NCBI GenBank assembly: GCA_000277445.1
Contig: AJWJ01000053.1
Location: forward strand, 1 to 64,000
Direction: 5' to 3'
Source of the DNA: Polysphondylium violaceum
Lineage: Eukaryota; Evosea; Eumycetozoa; Dictyosteliales; Dictyosteliaceae
DNA length: 64,000 bases
Made by a program: the position numbers and the translations under genes. Each line of letters opens with the position of its first letter. Positions within the stretch are counted from its first letter, which is position 1. Shown here one piece after another: positions 43,801-54,042 of this stretch. The notes beneath the pieces are model-generated. The model searched no databases. It was not told where the DNA came from and saw only the letters and a list, made by a program, of their open reading frames with translations.

Positions 43801-44807
43801 ACTTGCCCGACAGTGTCACCGATCTTAGATTTTACGGACGTTTTGATCAACATTTGTCAAATGTCTATTTTCCGCCAAATTTAAAGTTTTTGACGTTTGG
43901 GTCCCAATTCACACAGCCAATCTACAAACCCCTCCCCTGTGGATTAAAGTATCTGTGTATTGGAAATATACCGTCCTACAATAATATTCCAGAGACTGTA
44001 TCTCTGTTGAAAATCACGTCTTTTAGAAAAAGCTTTTCTCTTCCGCCTCCTCCACCTCATATTAGATATTTGTCTTTTAATGAACATGTAGATATTGCAT
44101 TCAACGAGATTCCAAAGACTTGCAAAAGTATAGTTTGTTCCACAGACAAATGGACAGCGTATAATGACAATGTATTGGCCCAGGATCAAAATACCCACTT
44201 TAGTCAATCCCAATTGCACCTCTACACAAAATACTGTTTTAATTCCTTGATTAAACCACACACGTTAATCAAGGGTATCAAATCAATTGTGTTTGACAAA
44301 TATTATAATCAAATACTTTATCCACACTCAATACCAGATACTGTGGATACTGTGGTGTTTGGTAGGGAATACAATCAAGTGATAAACAGTGGCGTGTTGC
44401 CAGACTCTATCACGCATCTAGAATTTGGTGTTAATTTTAAACACAACTTATCAAAACAACTATTACCTGCGTATCTTAAGACATTGATCATTAAAAGAGG
44501 ATATTATCACGATGATCTTTTACAATGGTTACCAGCCTCTGTTCAAGAGTTGGAATTGGGCGATGAACTTTTGTCAAATAGAAAACTATTTCCCATCGAT
44601 AAAGTTCCCAGTCATATAACATCTTTAATACTAAACGAGTCTGAAAAGATTTTATCCCCATCCATGGTACCTCCAACAATTACAAATCTTAAACTCTGTA
44701 AATGCATAAACTATGATGGTAAACTCCCACTAACCATTACAAGTCTTTCACTCTCTCAACTCTTTAACTCTCCACTAGAATCTATTTTAACTTTATCTAG
44801 TGAATAA
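40862..44807 (+). CDS. FNIP-repeat protein B (two-unit)
   Basis: Three exons: 40862-40977, 41057-42955, 43022-44807 (introns 79 and 66 bp), giving 1266 residues. Exon 1 ends FEKKFMR-W and joins ENKRGEIEYIGIY. Exon 2 aligns with the N-terminal half of FNIP protein A (YPSHPLPVEITSL with YPSNTIPKFVNRL). Without splicing the frame stops at 42959. The GTAGGT...ACATAG join restores it and yields INSIDNESFFKIYRNISLKR, collinear with INSSSNQLFFIIWRIGYLKK of protein A. The second unit then runs to the end in parallel with A, including FNIP-like repeats such as LPDSITHLEFGVNFKHNL. The two halves are therefore one gene, not two. Function: repeat scaffold, partners unknown. Confidence 0.82.
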
Positions 44808-44874
44808 ACAAGCACATCTTGTTATAAGATATGATTATATTTGCCAATGGGCATCATTTTATTGCTGTTGTTGA

Positions 44875-45396
44875 TTATAATTCGTCATTTGATCTTTTTC
44901 TAGAGACTTCATTAATTTTGTTTAAGATGAAATTCTCCATATTTGCAACTTCTCTTGGACCATTGTACCTTTTTAATAATATATTAGTTGGATGTTTATG
45001 TATTGTTATTATTATTGAAAAAACTTACATGTGTTTAGCATTTGATTTATCAATGAAGTAAACCGATGGATATTGGCTCTGGACTTCTGGAAACTGTGCT
45101 TCACAGAATTCAAGATTATCAACACAATTGAATCTTGCAATAACAACTTGATCATTGTTTTTGAATGATCGACCCAACCCACCAAATAGTGGGAACAATC
45201 TTTTACAATGAGCACTCCATGGAGCATACACGTGAACAAACACATGTTTTGAAGGATTGTTTACAATTTGGTTAAAGTTTTCAGTTGTCAACTCAACGAC
45301 CCCTTCGGGTAGTTGTGGTGGACGAGCAGCATCAACACTGCATGATAATAAAATACATATAGTTAAAACTAATGATACAGTGAATAAGAATTTCAT
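44875..45396 (-). CDS. PDI-like thioredoxin-domain ER protein, catalytic first Cys lost
   Basis: Two exons, 45396-45029 and 44968-44875, with a 60-bp intron, giving 153 residues. A signal peptide (MKFLFTVSLVLTICILLSC) is followed by one thioredoxin domain: VELTTENFNQIV, FVHVYAPWSAHCKRL, VVIARFNCVD and YPSVYFIDKS. Exon 2 supplies MYNGPREVANMENFILNKI and ends SRKRSNDEL. NDEL is a plausible KDEL-type ER retention signal. The active site normally reads WCGHC; here it is W60-S-A-H-C64. The nucleophilic cysteine is thus absent and the second one kept, which argues for a chaperone or isomerase-deficient role. A decayed paralogue lies 2 kb downstream on the same strand. Confidence 0.8.
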
Positions 45397-45981
45397 CTTG
45401 TACTCTTGACGAATATATGTCTGAATTGGAAAATAAAAAAGAGTATGTGCTGAATATCTACAAAGTAATTTTACAAAATATTATTGATAACAATGAAATG
45501 TCATCAGTTTTTGTGACTCATATCGTCTGTTAAAAAAAAGTAAAAAAAAAATTACAAAAAAAATCATATCCAAACAATATTTTCCCGGTGAAAAAACCTT
45601 TAATCGTCAACAATTTGAAACCCAGTTGGAGATTTATAACTCTTTTTCTTCATTATCTTTCTCTATTAGAAATTGCCTTGTAAACTAAAACATTATAAGG
45701 TTTCCTTCAATACTAGGACCATGTATATTTATATATATATTTTTTCCCAGCCTCTTGCCTATTTGAGAATCTCAACACATATTAAAAAGAAAGGGAAAAA
45801 AATAGATTTTTATGGTGGAAAAAATTTCTCCTCCATGTGGGACACTCTTAGTTTTTCGATCATTATCTTTATGCAACTTTTTCACCTTTTAACACTCCTT
45901 CGGAAAGCCTCCCCATTCTCCCCTATAAAATGATTTCCCTATCATTGTCATTATTCTTATCAAAAAAAGTTTACAACAACA
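45397..45981. promoter_or_regulatory. Divergent promoter region, PDI-like / secreted orphan 1
   Basis: A 585-bp spacer between divergent genes. A TATA-like CTATAAAATG lies at 45923-45932, about 50 bp upstream of the secreted-orphan ATG. The rest is A+T-rich with no supported frame. Confidence 0.5.
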
Positions 45982-47066
45982 ATGAATAAGACTTTACTTT
46001 CCCTTATTGCTTTTCTTTGTGCAGTTACATTCACACCATCAGCTCATGCTACCAACTATGGAGTTGTTATTTCAAATTCAGAAGATACCTCCATTCAAAT
46101 TGGTTTAGTAGATTACTTGAATGTTTCTTACGCTCCCCCTCCCTCACTTGTCATCACAAATCTTGTATACAATAGTGGTTATTATCAACAAAGTACCTAT
46201 AACTATAATACTCAAGTTTTAACATTTATTGCCACTGATCCTGTATGTATCTTAAATATGTATTGTAAGAACAGTCTGAAATTAAACACACTACTCTAAT
46301 ACAACACACTGATATAGGTTACACAAAACACATTCCTTTATACTGTAGATTGCGATGAATGGAGCATTATCAATAGCCTTAGTTTCCCTGGAGGCGCTGA
46401 ACTCAGAGGTTTAGCATCTGACCAAACCAATAACAATAATCCATTCAACATCTGGACAACTGCTCAAACTGGAAACGGATTGGTAATAGTAAGCAAAATA
46501 GATCAATTGAGCCTAGACATTGTAATCTATGACATCCTTGATGGTAACTACTACTCCAGCACTCTTGGCTCCAATGAAGACTATTTTGTCACCTATGGTA
46601 ACAGTAGTGGTATATTTGTCAATGTCTACTCTACTCTCCACCACAAAATTAGTGAACAAAAGTTTGGATTCTCTGATATTGCAGAAACTCCAAAGGGACC
46701 GTAAGTATTGTTCATTTTATATATCAGGAATAGCATTCTCTCTAATAACCATTTCTCAGAATCAATATGATTTATTCAAAATTCACCAACACTCTTCTAG
46801 CTACTGTCATTGTTTCCACTGACAATACTTCAAGTTTTAGCACTTTGGCCTTTGTTGACCGGAAATCATCTACTTTCCAAATCACCACTATGGCCAGTTT
46901 CGCAAACTCGATCCCAGAAGCCAACGTCCCAGATGCCAACAACCTTAACTATGTATACTCTGTAGGCTACGTTGGCTCTCAATACTATCTCTACAGCTAC
47001 AATATATACACCCAACTATTGCTTAATGCCGCCCCTATCTCAATTCCAATCGCTGCAGCTTTTTAA
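45982..47066 (+). CDS. Secreted orphan family protein 1
   Basis: Three exons: 45982-46242, 46318-46700, 46760-47066 (introns 75 and 59 bp), giving 316 residues. It starts with a signal peptide (MNKTLLSLIAFLCAVTFTPSAHA). The mature protein is Tyr/Thr/Ser/Asn-rich and looks all-beta with repeated short strands, for example YGVVISNSEDTSIQIGLVDY and FGFSDIAETPKGP. Two Cys remain after the signal. It is the diverged member of a three-gene family in this window: exon lengths and intron phases (0, then 2) match the genes at 59.9 and 62.4 kb. No known domain was recognised; a secreted matrix or lectin-like protein would fit but is not shown. Confidence 0.75.
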
Positions 47067-47385
47067 ATTTAATTTAATAAACACACAAAGGTTTTGATGC
47101 CGTACACCGAAATCAAAAAAATGGATCAAAGAATAATTTTTAGATAGAAAATGATGTTCATCATATATCTAGTTTCTAATATAAGGGATAGTTGATTTTA
47201 AAAAATTCGAATTTTATCTTAAATCTCTATTGAGTTTTAATTCATCTCACTGTGTTTGAAGGATCCTTTAATATACCCAAGATAAAAGTATTTATATCTT
47301 CAACTAAACTAAAACCATAGTATCTTTTTCAATTATAAAAGATTAGTGTATTTTTCAAATAAATATTATTACGATCTAAGTTACC
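47067..47385. other. Intergenic 3' of secreted orphan 1
   Basis: A+T-rich spacer between the secreted orphan (+) and the PDI-like pseudogene (-). No supported features. Confidence 0.5.
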
Positions 47386-47726
47386 TCTGGATTTTGTTTG
47401 ATTTATTCAAGTAAAAAATTGATGAATGATGCCTTTCAGAATCAGGAAAATTTAAACAGAATTCCATAATTTTAATAAAACTTAATCTTGCAATAACAAC
47501 TTGATCATAGCTTTTGAGTTTTCTAGCTATTATGCCCCAAAATATATTGAGTCTTATAGCAGCACCACTCCAAGGGGCATAAGCATGTATAAAGACAATT
47601 TTTGAAGGATTATTTAAAATTGATCCCAATTTTGAATTCAACTACCCCTTCTATATCTGGAGGGGAATAACAACTGGTGGCTAATATTAAATTAACAAAA
47701 ACTATAAATATATAAAAGAATTTCAT
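47386..47726 (-). pseudogene. Decayed copy of the PDI-like gene
   Basis: From ATG 47726 the frame reads a signal-like MKFFYIFIVFVNLILATSC and then PPDIEGVVEF. A frame change is then needed to continue into the stretch matching the intact gene: NNPSKIVFIHAYAPWSG, DQVVIARL and FYLNKSNK. The active-site region (WSGAAIRL) has lost both cysteines. Flanking similarity stops near the position of the intact gene's intron. It is a paralogue that has lost function. Confidence 0.75.
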
Positions 47727-47914
47727 TACTATAAAAAGGTGTATATCTTTGAGTTCATATTTAAATGAATAGTAAATGATTGGGAGAAGAATTAGTGGAA
47801 TAAAAATGATGACACTTCTAGGTCCCTTAATGGTACCTTTTAATAATGATCAAGGAAAAAAAGATGATAGTGGCGTGGCTTAAATAAAAAAAAAAAAGAG
47901 AGATATTTCTATTT

Positions 47915-50900
47915 TTATTTTTCAACTTGTTTTAAAACTTTTTCAAATATTTTGATTACAGCTAAAATAGTGACATTGGATGGTAAAATTAAATTATTAC
48001 CCTTGTTGTTGTTACTACTACTGTTGTTATTCTTTAATTGGGAAATATTGAGTTGAATTTTTGATTCCAAGTCTTTAAAAAAACTAGATAACTTATATTC
48101 TGGAGGCCATGAAAAATTAACATCACTATAGGGATAGTCGTTTGGAATTTCGAGTATTATCGATATTGGATAACAAAGTTGTTGCAAATGTAAAGAAAAT
48201 TGAATAAACAAACAAACTTTATCCAAGTCCAATTTGGTTTCAATTGAAAATTGATTTGATTTTTGGATTTCCAGTAGTTCCCGATGAATTCTATCGGCTC
48301 TAAAAAGTGATTGTTTAAATGTTTTAATGATATTTTCTGCTCTATCCCAATATATTTTACAAAGAGGTTGAATCGAATAAAGTTCTCCATCGCTCGAGAT
48401 TTGAATAGAAGGTATTGTTGTAATAAACATTGGTGGATTATTTTCACTACCTTTCCAAATTGGTGAAAATTGTTTTGTATTAAAATGTATATATAAATTA
48501 TTTGTTGTTGTTGATGATGATATTGATGATGATTTTGTTGTTGAAATTTTTAATTCTTGATCCAAATTTAAAATTTGAGTAATAACTATTGTCTATAAAA
48601 TATAAATATTAATAATAAATATAAAGAAATACAATCATTTTATAAAATGAATACAAACATCTTTATCAATTAATTGTGCAGGCAATAGTGTATTATCTTG
48701 TTTGGTATATTCAATCAACTCTTTTTTTAAATTAAATAAAAGATTTCTAGAAATATAATAATATTTGTGTTGTTAATATATTATCAATGAATAATGAATA
48801 ACAATAATAATTTATACTTACTGTTCTTTTTCATATTGTTCATAAGTTCCTTTTTTAACTTTTTTAAACTCTGGCATATAGGTGTCTAAAATGATTTCTT
48901 GTTTTTTCTTTGGTAAAATGGGAGAATATTGACAATTGGGAGCACCGATAAAAGGATTGTTTAAAGATGGATTTTTAAACCAAAGTGTTGTAGGAAGTTT
49001 TGACGAAACACCACCTGTTTTATTCAGCATTGTATCGGGATAATATCTTTTTATTCTTTCATAAGAGTTGATCAAATCCTTTTCAAACAATATTAAACTA
49101 TCATTTGATTTCTCGTCTATAGTTGCCAAAATTTTAGTAATTTGTTCTTCTTCAGTAACTGCATTCTATTAAATTTTAATTTCAATGTCAATTTAAATAA
49201 AGATTAATAATAAAACTATGAGATAGGATAATAATATTATTATACTTTACAATATATATATTCATTAAATATTTTTCAGAGGCTACTAATTCATCCAATG
49301 ACAAGGGACCTTTAGCAGTGTCTGGTGTTACTTTAAGGAGATTGATACATTCAAAATATTTCTTTCTAAATGCCTCAATCTTTTGCGAATTACCTTGTGA
49401 ATTTTCAACTATTCTTGAAAAGATACTTTCAAACTCTGGTATATTTTTCTTTAATGTATTTACTTTTTCCCAAAATATTTGTTGAAGTTCTGGTTGTGAA
49501 TGATTGGTTGTACTAGTAATAATGACCTGCTGTAGTTGCTGTTGTTGCTGATGATGTTGTTGTTGTGATAGTGTAGGAGGTTGTTGAGGTGGTGGTTGTT
49601 GAGGAATGGGTGGTGGTTGTTTAGAAATAGATGATGGTGGAGTTGCTGGTGGTTTGGCGGGTAGTTTTTTAGCTTGCATATGGTTGTTTGGTAGAGGTGG
49701 TTGTTGAGTGACTGGTTGTTGTATTTGTGGCTGTTGTTGGGGTAATTGAGGTTGTTGGGGTGATTGTTTCATATTCATGTTGACGAGTTGTGGAGGTGAT
49801 GGAGTGTTCATTGGTTGTTGTAAATGAGTTGGTATTTTACCCATCATATTTTGTTTTGCCATCATCATTGTATTGGCATTGGGTGGTGAGATGGCAGTGT
49901 TGGGTGATTGATTAGGGGCGGTATTGACTCCCATAGGTGGTGATGGTTTATACCCACCTTGAGGTGGTTGTTGTGGTTGTTGAGCTTGTGGTTTATTATA
50001 TGCGATTGGAGGTGTAGGTTGTTGGGGCTGTTGGGGTAGGGCTGCTTGTTTCTTTAATAGATTTTGTTGCATCATCTGTTGTTGGGTCATTTGAGGTGTA
50101 TACATTGGTTGTTGGCCATAGTTTTGTTGTGGTTGTGGTTGTGGTTGCGGTTGCATGGGTTGTGGTGTGTTATTACTATTATGTTGTTGCATTTGATATT
50201 GTTGTGGTTGGGGACTTTGAACATAAGTTTGTGGCTGTTGAGGTTGCTGTTGTGCTGTATATGTACCATTTGGTTGTTGTTGCTGTTGAGGTTGTTGAGG
50301 TTGTTGATAAGCTCCATTTCCATTCATATTTTGATTTTGAATTTGCTGTGGTTGTTGCTGTACTTGTTGCTGTTGCTGTTGTGGTTGTGGTTGTTGTACT
50401 TGCTGAACCTGTTGCTGTTGTTGTTGTGCTTGTTGAGCTTGTAATAATCTTTGTTTAAGTTGATATAATCTCTTTGCTACTGCTGAAATATAATCCTCTT
50501 TCTATAAAATGATAATTATAAGATTATTATTATAATTATTATTATTATTAGTAAATAAAATAATAAAAAGTAGATCACCAAAAAAAGAATAATAGATCTC
50601 TCTCTCTATCTCTCTTTCTGATGTTAATTATAATATAATATAATAATTATACTATAGAAGAAGAAAGATAATTACCGAAGATAATGAACTTTGATTAAAT
50701 ACTTCATCCTCTACTGCACGTGCTTTCTGAAATAATTGGTCTCTCGGATATGATGGGTATGTGGTTTGAAATAAATCAAAGCTACAATATATAAATAGAT
50801 AATAGATTGGATTAGATTAGTATGCGTACATACACACTATATACTATATATGTATGAAACATCATTGTGGATGCCTAAAAAAGAATACAGTACTATTTAT

Positions 50901-51021
50901 TGGCATTATCTGTTCTTTCCTCTGTGGTAATGGATGCTTTCCAATTTAGGTTCATAGTGTTTACATTCATCATCTGGTCTTGAGGTAGCATTTGAGGTTG
51001 TGTTTGTTGTTGATGAATCAT
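47915..51021 (-). CDS. med15: Mediator complex subunit 15, KIX domain and poly-Q
   Basis: Six exons proposed: 51021-50894, 50781-50676, 50501-49246, about 49148-48822, 48746-48659, 48592-47915, giving about 860 residues. Exons 1-3 build a KIX-like domain: NLNWKASITTEERTDNANKY, FDLFQTTYPSYPRDQLFQKA, VEDEVFNQSSLSSKEDYISA. It is followed by VAKRLYQLKQRLL. The middle is a long Gln/Pro region. The C-terminal part (FINYxYP-like IPNDYPYSDVNFSWPPEY, ILEIP) fits the MED15 tail that docks into Mediator. MED15 links activators to RNA polymerase II. The junction between exons 3 and 4 is the weakest: the obvious acceptor (ATAG at 49165) gives stops in all frames. A later AG (49149 or 49146) with donor GTATAA at 49245 keeps frame. 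Confidence 0.72.
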
Positions 51022-51690
51022 TTAATATAATATATAAATATAGATTTCTGTTATTGTTGTTATTGCTGTGTGTTTTTTCTATTTATGTCTAGATTCCTCT
51101 TTTTTATTACTATTATTACTCCTATTATAGTAGACTACCATACAACAAACACACACAAACTACTCTTTTTTTTTGTTTAGAGTGTTGATGATGGAACTGA
51201 CTAAAACAAGTAATAAGTAAGTTAGCTATTTTTATCGGGTTGATAAAGAGTAAAAAAAAAATAAAAAATAAAAGAAAAAATGCAAAAAATAAAAAAAAAA
51301 ATGAAAATGAAACACTAGCCCAAAAGATTGTATAAATAAAATCTTAAGATTATTAGAGTATCAGGCGTGTGTGTATTGAAGAGCACTGATATCTTATCAA
51401 AAAGGAATTATGCAACTGTTCAAAAATGGTGATTGAAAAAAAAAAAAAACAACAAAAAAAAAAATTTTAAAAAAATTTAAAATTTCTAAAATTTAGATTG
51501 GATTGCATATGAACAGCTTATCCACAACACAAACAAGAAAGAGAAACACTCACGCAAACAATCAATCACATATTATAAAAATAAGGATATGAATTTATTA
51601 AGTAAAAAATAAGTTGATGGAGTACCATCAAAAAAGAGTAAAGTGGAGTGCATCATACGCACAAACATCAATGGATGAGAGAGGGAGTAT
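51022..51690. other. Intergenic between MED15 and TM2 genes
   Basis: A+T-rich spacer upstream of MED15 and downstream of the TM2-domain gene (both minus), with long A runs around 51240-51300 and 51425-51480. No supported gene. Confidence 0.55.
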
Positions 51691-52355
51691 TTACATTGGT
51701 TTAGTTGGTTGAGGTGGATACATTGTTTGAGCATTTTGATCAACAGGGTAGCCAGGGGCATTGGCTGGTGGTGGATAGTATGCGGCAGGTGGTGCTTGTG
51801 GGTTATCGATTGGGTAGCCTTGTGGAGGGGGTGGTGAGGCAACATAGGGTTGTGGTGGATAGCCTTGTTGAGGTGGGTAGCCTTGGTGGGGGGGATAGCC
51901 CTGTGGTTGGGTAGGATACTGGTATCCTGGTGGAGGTGGAGGTGATTGAGCATGAACCACTGGCGAAGTGTTGCTATTGACAATCATAACAGAGGGAGGC
52001 TGGGCAGTGGCAGAGGCAGGATGAGCAGTGTGTTTAAAGTTCCAGTCTTCAACCATACCGGGAATCATACAGATATCAATCAACTATTTGTCAATGATAA
52101 AATGATAAAACAAATATTAGTATTCCTCATCAAAGCACAAAGTATTTATTTATACATACCCAACCAATGCCAAATACACCAAAAGTGAATAAAAAGAGCA
52201 CCCCGGTGCATGGTCTATTCAAATAGAATCGATGGGCACCGAAAACCCCGAGGAAGAACCACCAGACATCTAAATTTGGTAATTGTTAATACTTTTTATT
52301 TTTTATTTTTAGTTTGGTAATAATTATTCTTACAGGCAACGCAAACAGACTTCAT
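51691..52355 (-). CDS. TM2-domain protein with Pro/Gln/Tyr-rich tail
   Basis: Three exons: 52355-52334 (22 bp), 52269-52160, 52083-51691 (introns 64 and 76 bp), giving 174 residues. The spliced N terminus [20 protein letters not shown] continues [20 protein letters not shown] and [15 protein letters not shown]. This is a textbook TM2 domain: two helices, a G-x-H-R-F-Y motif in the turn and a D in the second helix. The rest is a cytosolic low-complexity tail with GYPPQQ-type repeats, common in dictyostelid membrane-associated proteins. It is divergent from the myristoylation-type EF-hand gene. The first two exons lie outside the obvious open frame and were found by splice-site reading. Confidence 0.88.
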
Positions 52356-53099
52356 TGTTTTTATATGTGTGATACGCTATTATAACAATGAAAGAACAAA
52401 CAATGAAAAATTAATAAACAAAAATGTATGCATGCATGGCACCCTTAAATAGAAGAGGGAAATCAATTTATTTTCTATTTTTTTATTTTTTTCCCACACT
52501 AACACACACCCTCTCCCCCCATCATCAAAGATTTATTCTTCTTATTTTATAATGTATGCTAAAATTACACTATCAAGAAGGGGAGGGAGATTTGATGTTT
52601 CAAACACAAATCAGTGTGGAGATTGAAATCTGTACCTATGATGGGGTTTCGAAACTACTACATTACCAAAAACAAACAAAAACATGAATTTTTTGAGCGG
52701 GGTTTTTATTTTTATTATAAAACAAGATTTGCATTGCAATAATCAATCATCCCAAGATCTAAATTTTCAAACAAGCAACCCTTACTCATCGTAATGTATT
52801 TATCCACAATACTCATAGACTTATCAAGTAAAAGTTATTATAATATATAATATTTTAACCTTATCTAAAAACATACAAACCAAGAAAAATATAAAAAAAT
52901 ATCATAAAAATGATGAGCAAAAAAAAATGTGCACCATTTATTGTAATCGTCGATCTCTACAAAAATTGGTGAATGACAGTTTTTTTTTTGAATTTGAAAG
53001 ATTTTTTTTCTTTTTTTTTTTACAAAAAATCAAATATAAAATACAAAGTGGCTTTGGGATGATAAAAAATATATTTCAATCAAAAATCAACAAATAATC
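52356..53099. other. Divergent intergenic region TM2 / EF-hand
   Basis: 744 bp between divergent start codons. It contains A/T homopolymers and T-runs close to the EF-hand ATG (52981-53024). Both promoters should be here; no motif or further gene was recognised. Confidence 0.5.
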
Positions 53100-53744
53100 A
53101 TGGGTGGTAAATTAACTAAAGCCGAAATTGACTCTATCTCTACTCAAACATCTTTTAATAAAGCTGAAATTGAAAAGTTGTATGAAGAATTCAAAAAAGC
53201 AGATACTGACAAGAATGGTATGCTATATATATATATCTATATTTCTATCAATATCTATATTCAACAAACATTAATCCAATCAATCAATTACTGACAAACA
53301 AATAATTAAATTGTAATAGGTACTTTTGATAAAAATGAATTTGTAAAATTCTTTCAACCACGTCTTCCAACTTTTCCAGCATCACAATTATTAGATTTAT
53401 TTGAAGCTTTTGATACAGATAAAAGCGGATCACTTGATTTCAAAGAAATTACTGTTGCCTTATCTATCATTGGCAAGGGTGACGCCACTGACAAATTAAC
53501 AGTTTTGTTTGATTTATATGATAAAGATAACTCTGGTACTTTAGAGAAAACAGAAGTCCAAGCTTTAATTAATTTAATGATTAGCGTTGGTAAGAGTATG
53601 GGTAAAAAAGAGGAAGACATTGGTAGATTTGTCACTAAATTAATGGAAAAGATCGATGCCGATAAAAGTGGTGCCATCACTCGTTCAGAATGGATCACCG
53701 AAGGTGCTAAAAGTCCTTCTTTATTAACCTTGTTGGGTCTTTAA
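53100..53744 (+). CDS. EF-hand calcium sensor with N-myristoylation start
   Basis: Two exons, 53100-53217 and 53320-53744, with a 102-bp intron containing a TA repeat, giving 180 residues. The start MGGKLTKAE has the Gly2 expected for N-myristoylation. Four EF-hand loops follow: DTDKNGTFDKNE, DTDKSGSLDFKE, DKDNSGTLEKTE and DADKSGAITRSE, all with good ligand residues. Order and length fit the calcineurin B / neuronal calcium sensor superfamily. D. discoideum has several such proteins; the exact orthologue cannot be decided. It is convergent with the large membrane-protein gene. Confidence 0.85.
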
Positions 53745-54042
53745 AAATTAATAAAATAAAAAACATACTTGCTCAAATATGTAGTTGTAATTTAGAAATT
53801 ATCACATACCAGTTTATTTATTATTTGTTTATTTGTTTTTAGGGACTTTTCTTTTTTTTAAAGTTGACTATTTTTAGTAGAGCCCAAAACATGTGGCAAG
53901 GAACAAGAAAGAGAAGAGCATACACAAGAAAGTAATTTAAAATTAAAAAAAAAAAAGAAGAAAACAAAGAAAATGTTAGAATATATTTACATCTTTGTAA
54001 GATATAGTTGTATTATTGTTAAGTTTTAAAAAAAGGGGGATA

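Noticed and set aside
45673-45933. Plus-strand frame of 86 residues
   Set aside because: It ends at the TATA box of the secreted-orphan gene and has no signal, domain or splice logic; it is promoter sequence.
50064-50458. Leu/Val-rich plus-strand frames resembling membrane proteins
   Set aside because: They are the antisense reading of CAA/CAG glutamine repeats in MED15, which gives Leu, Val or Cys runs automatically.
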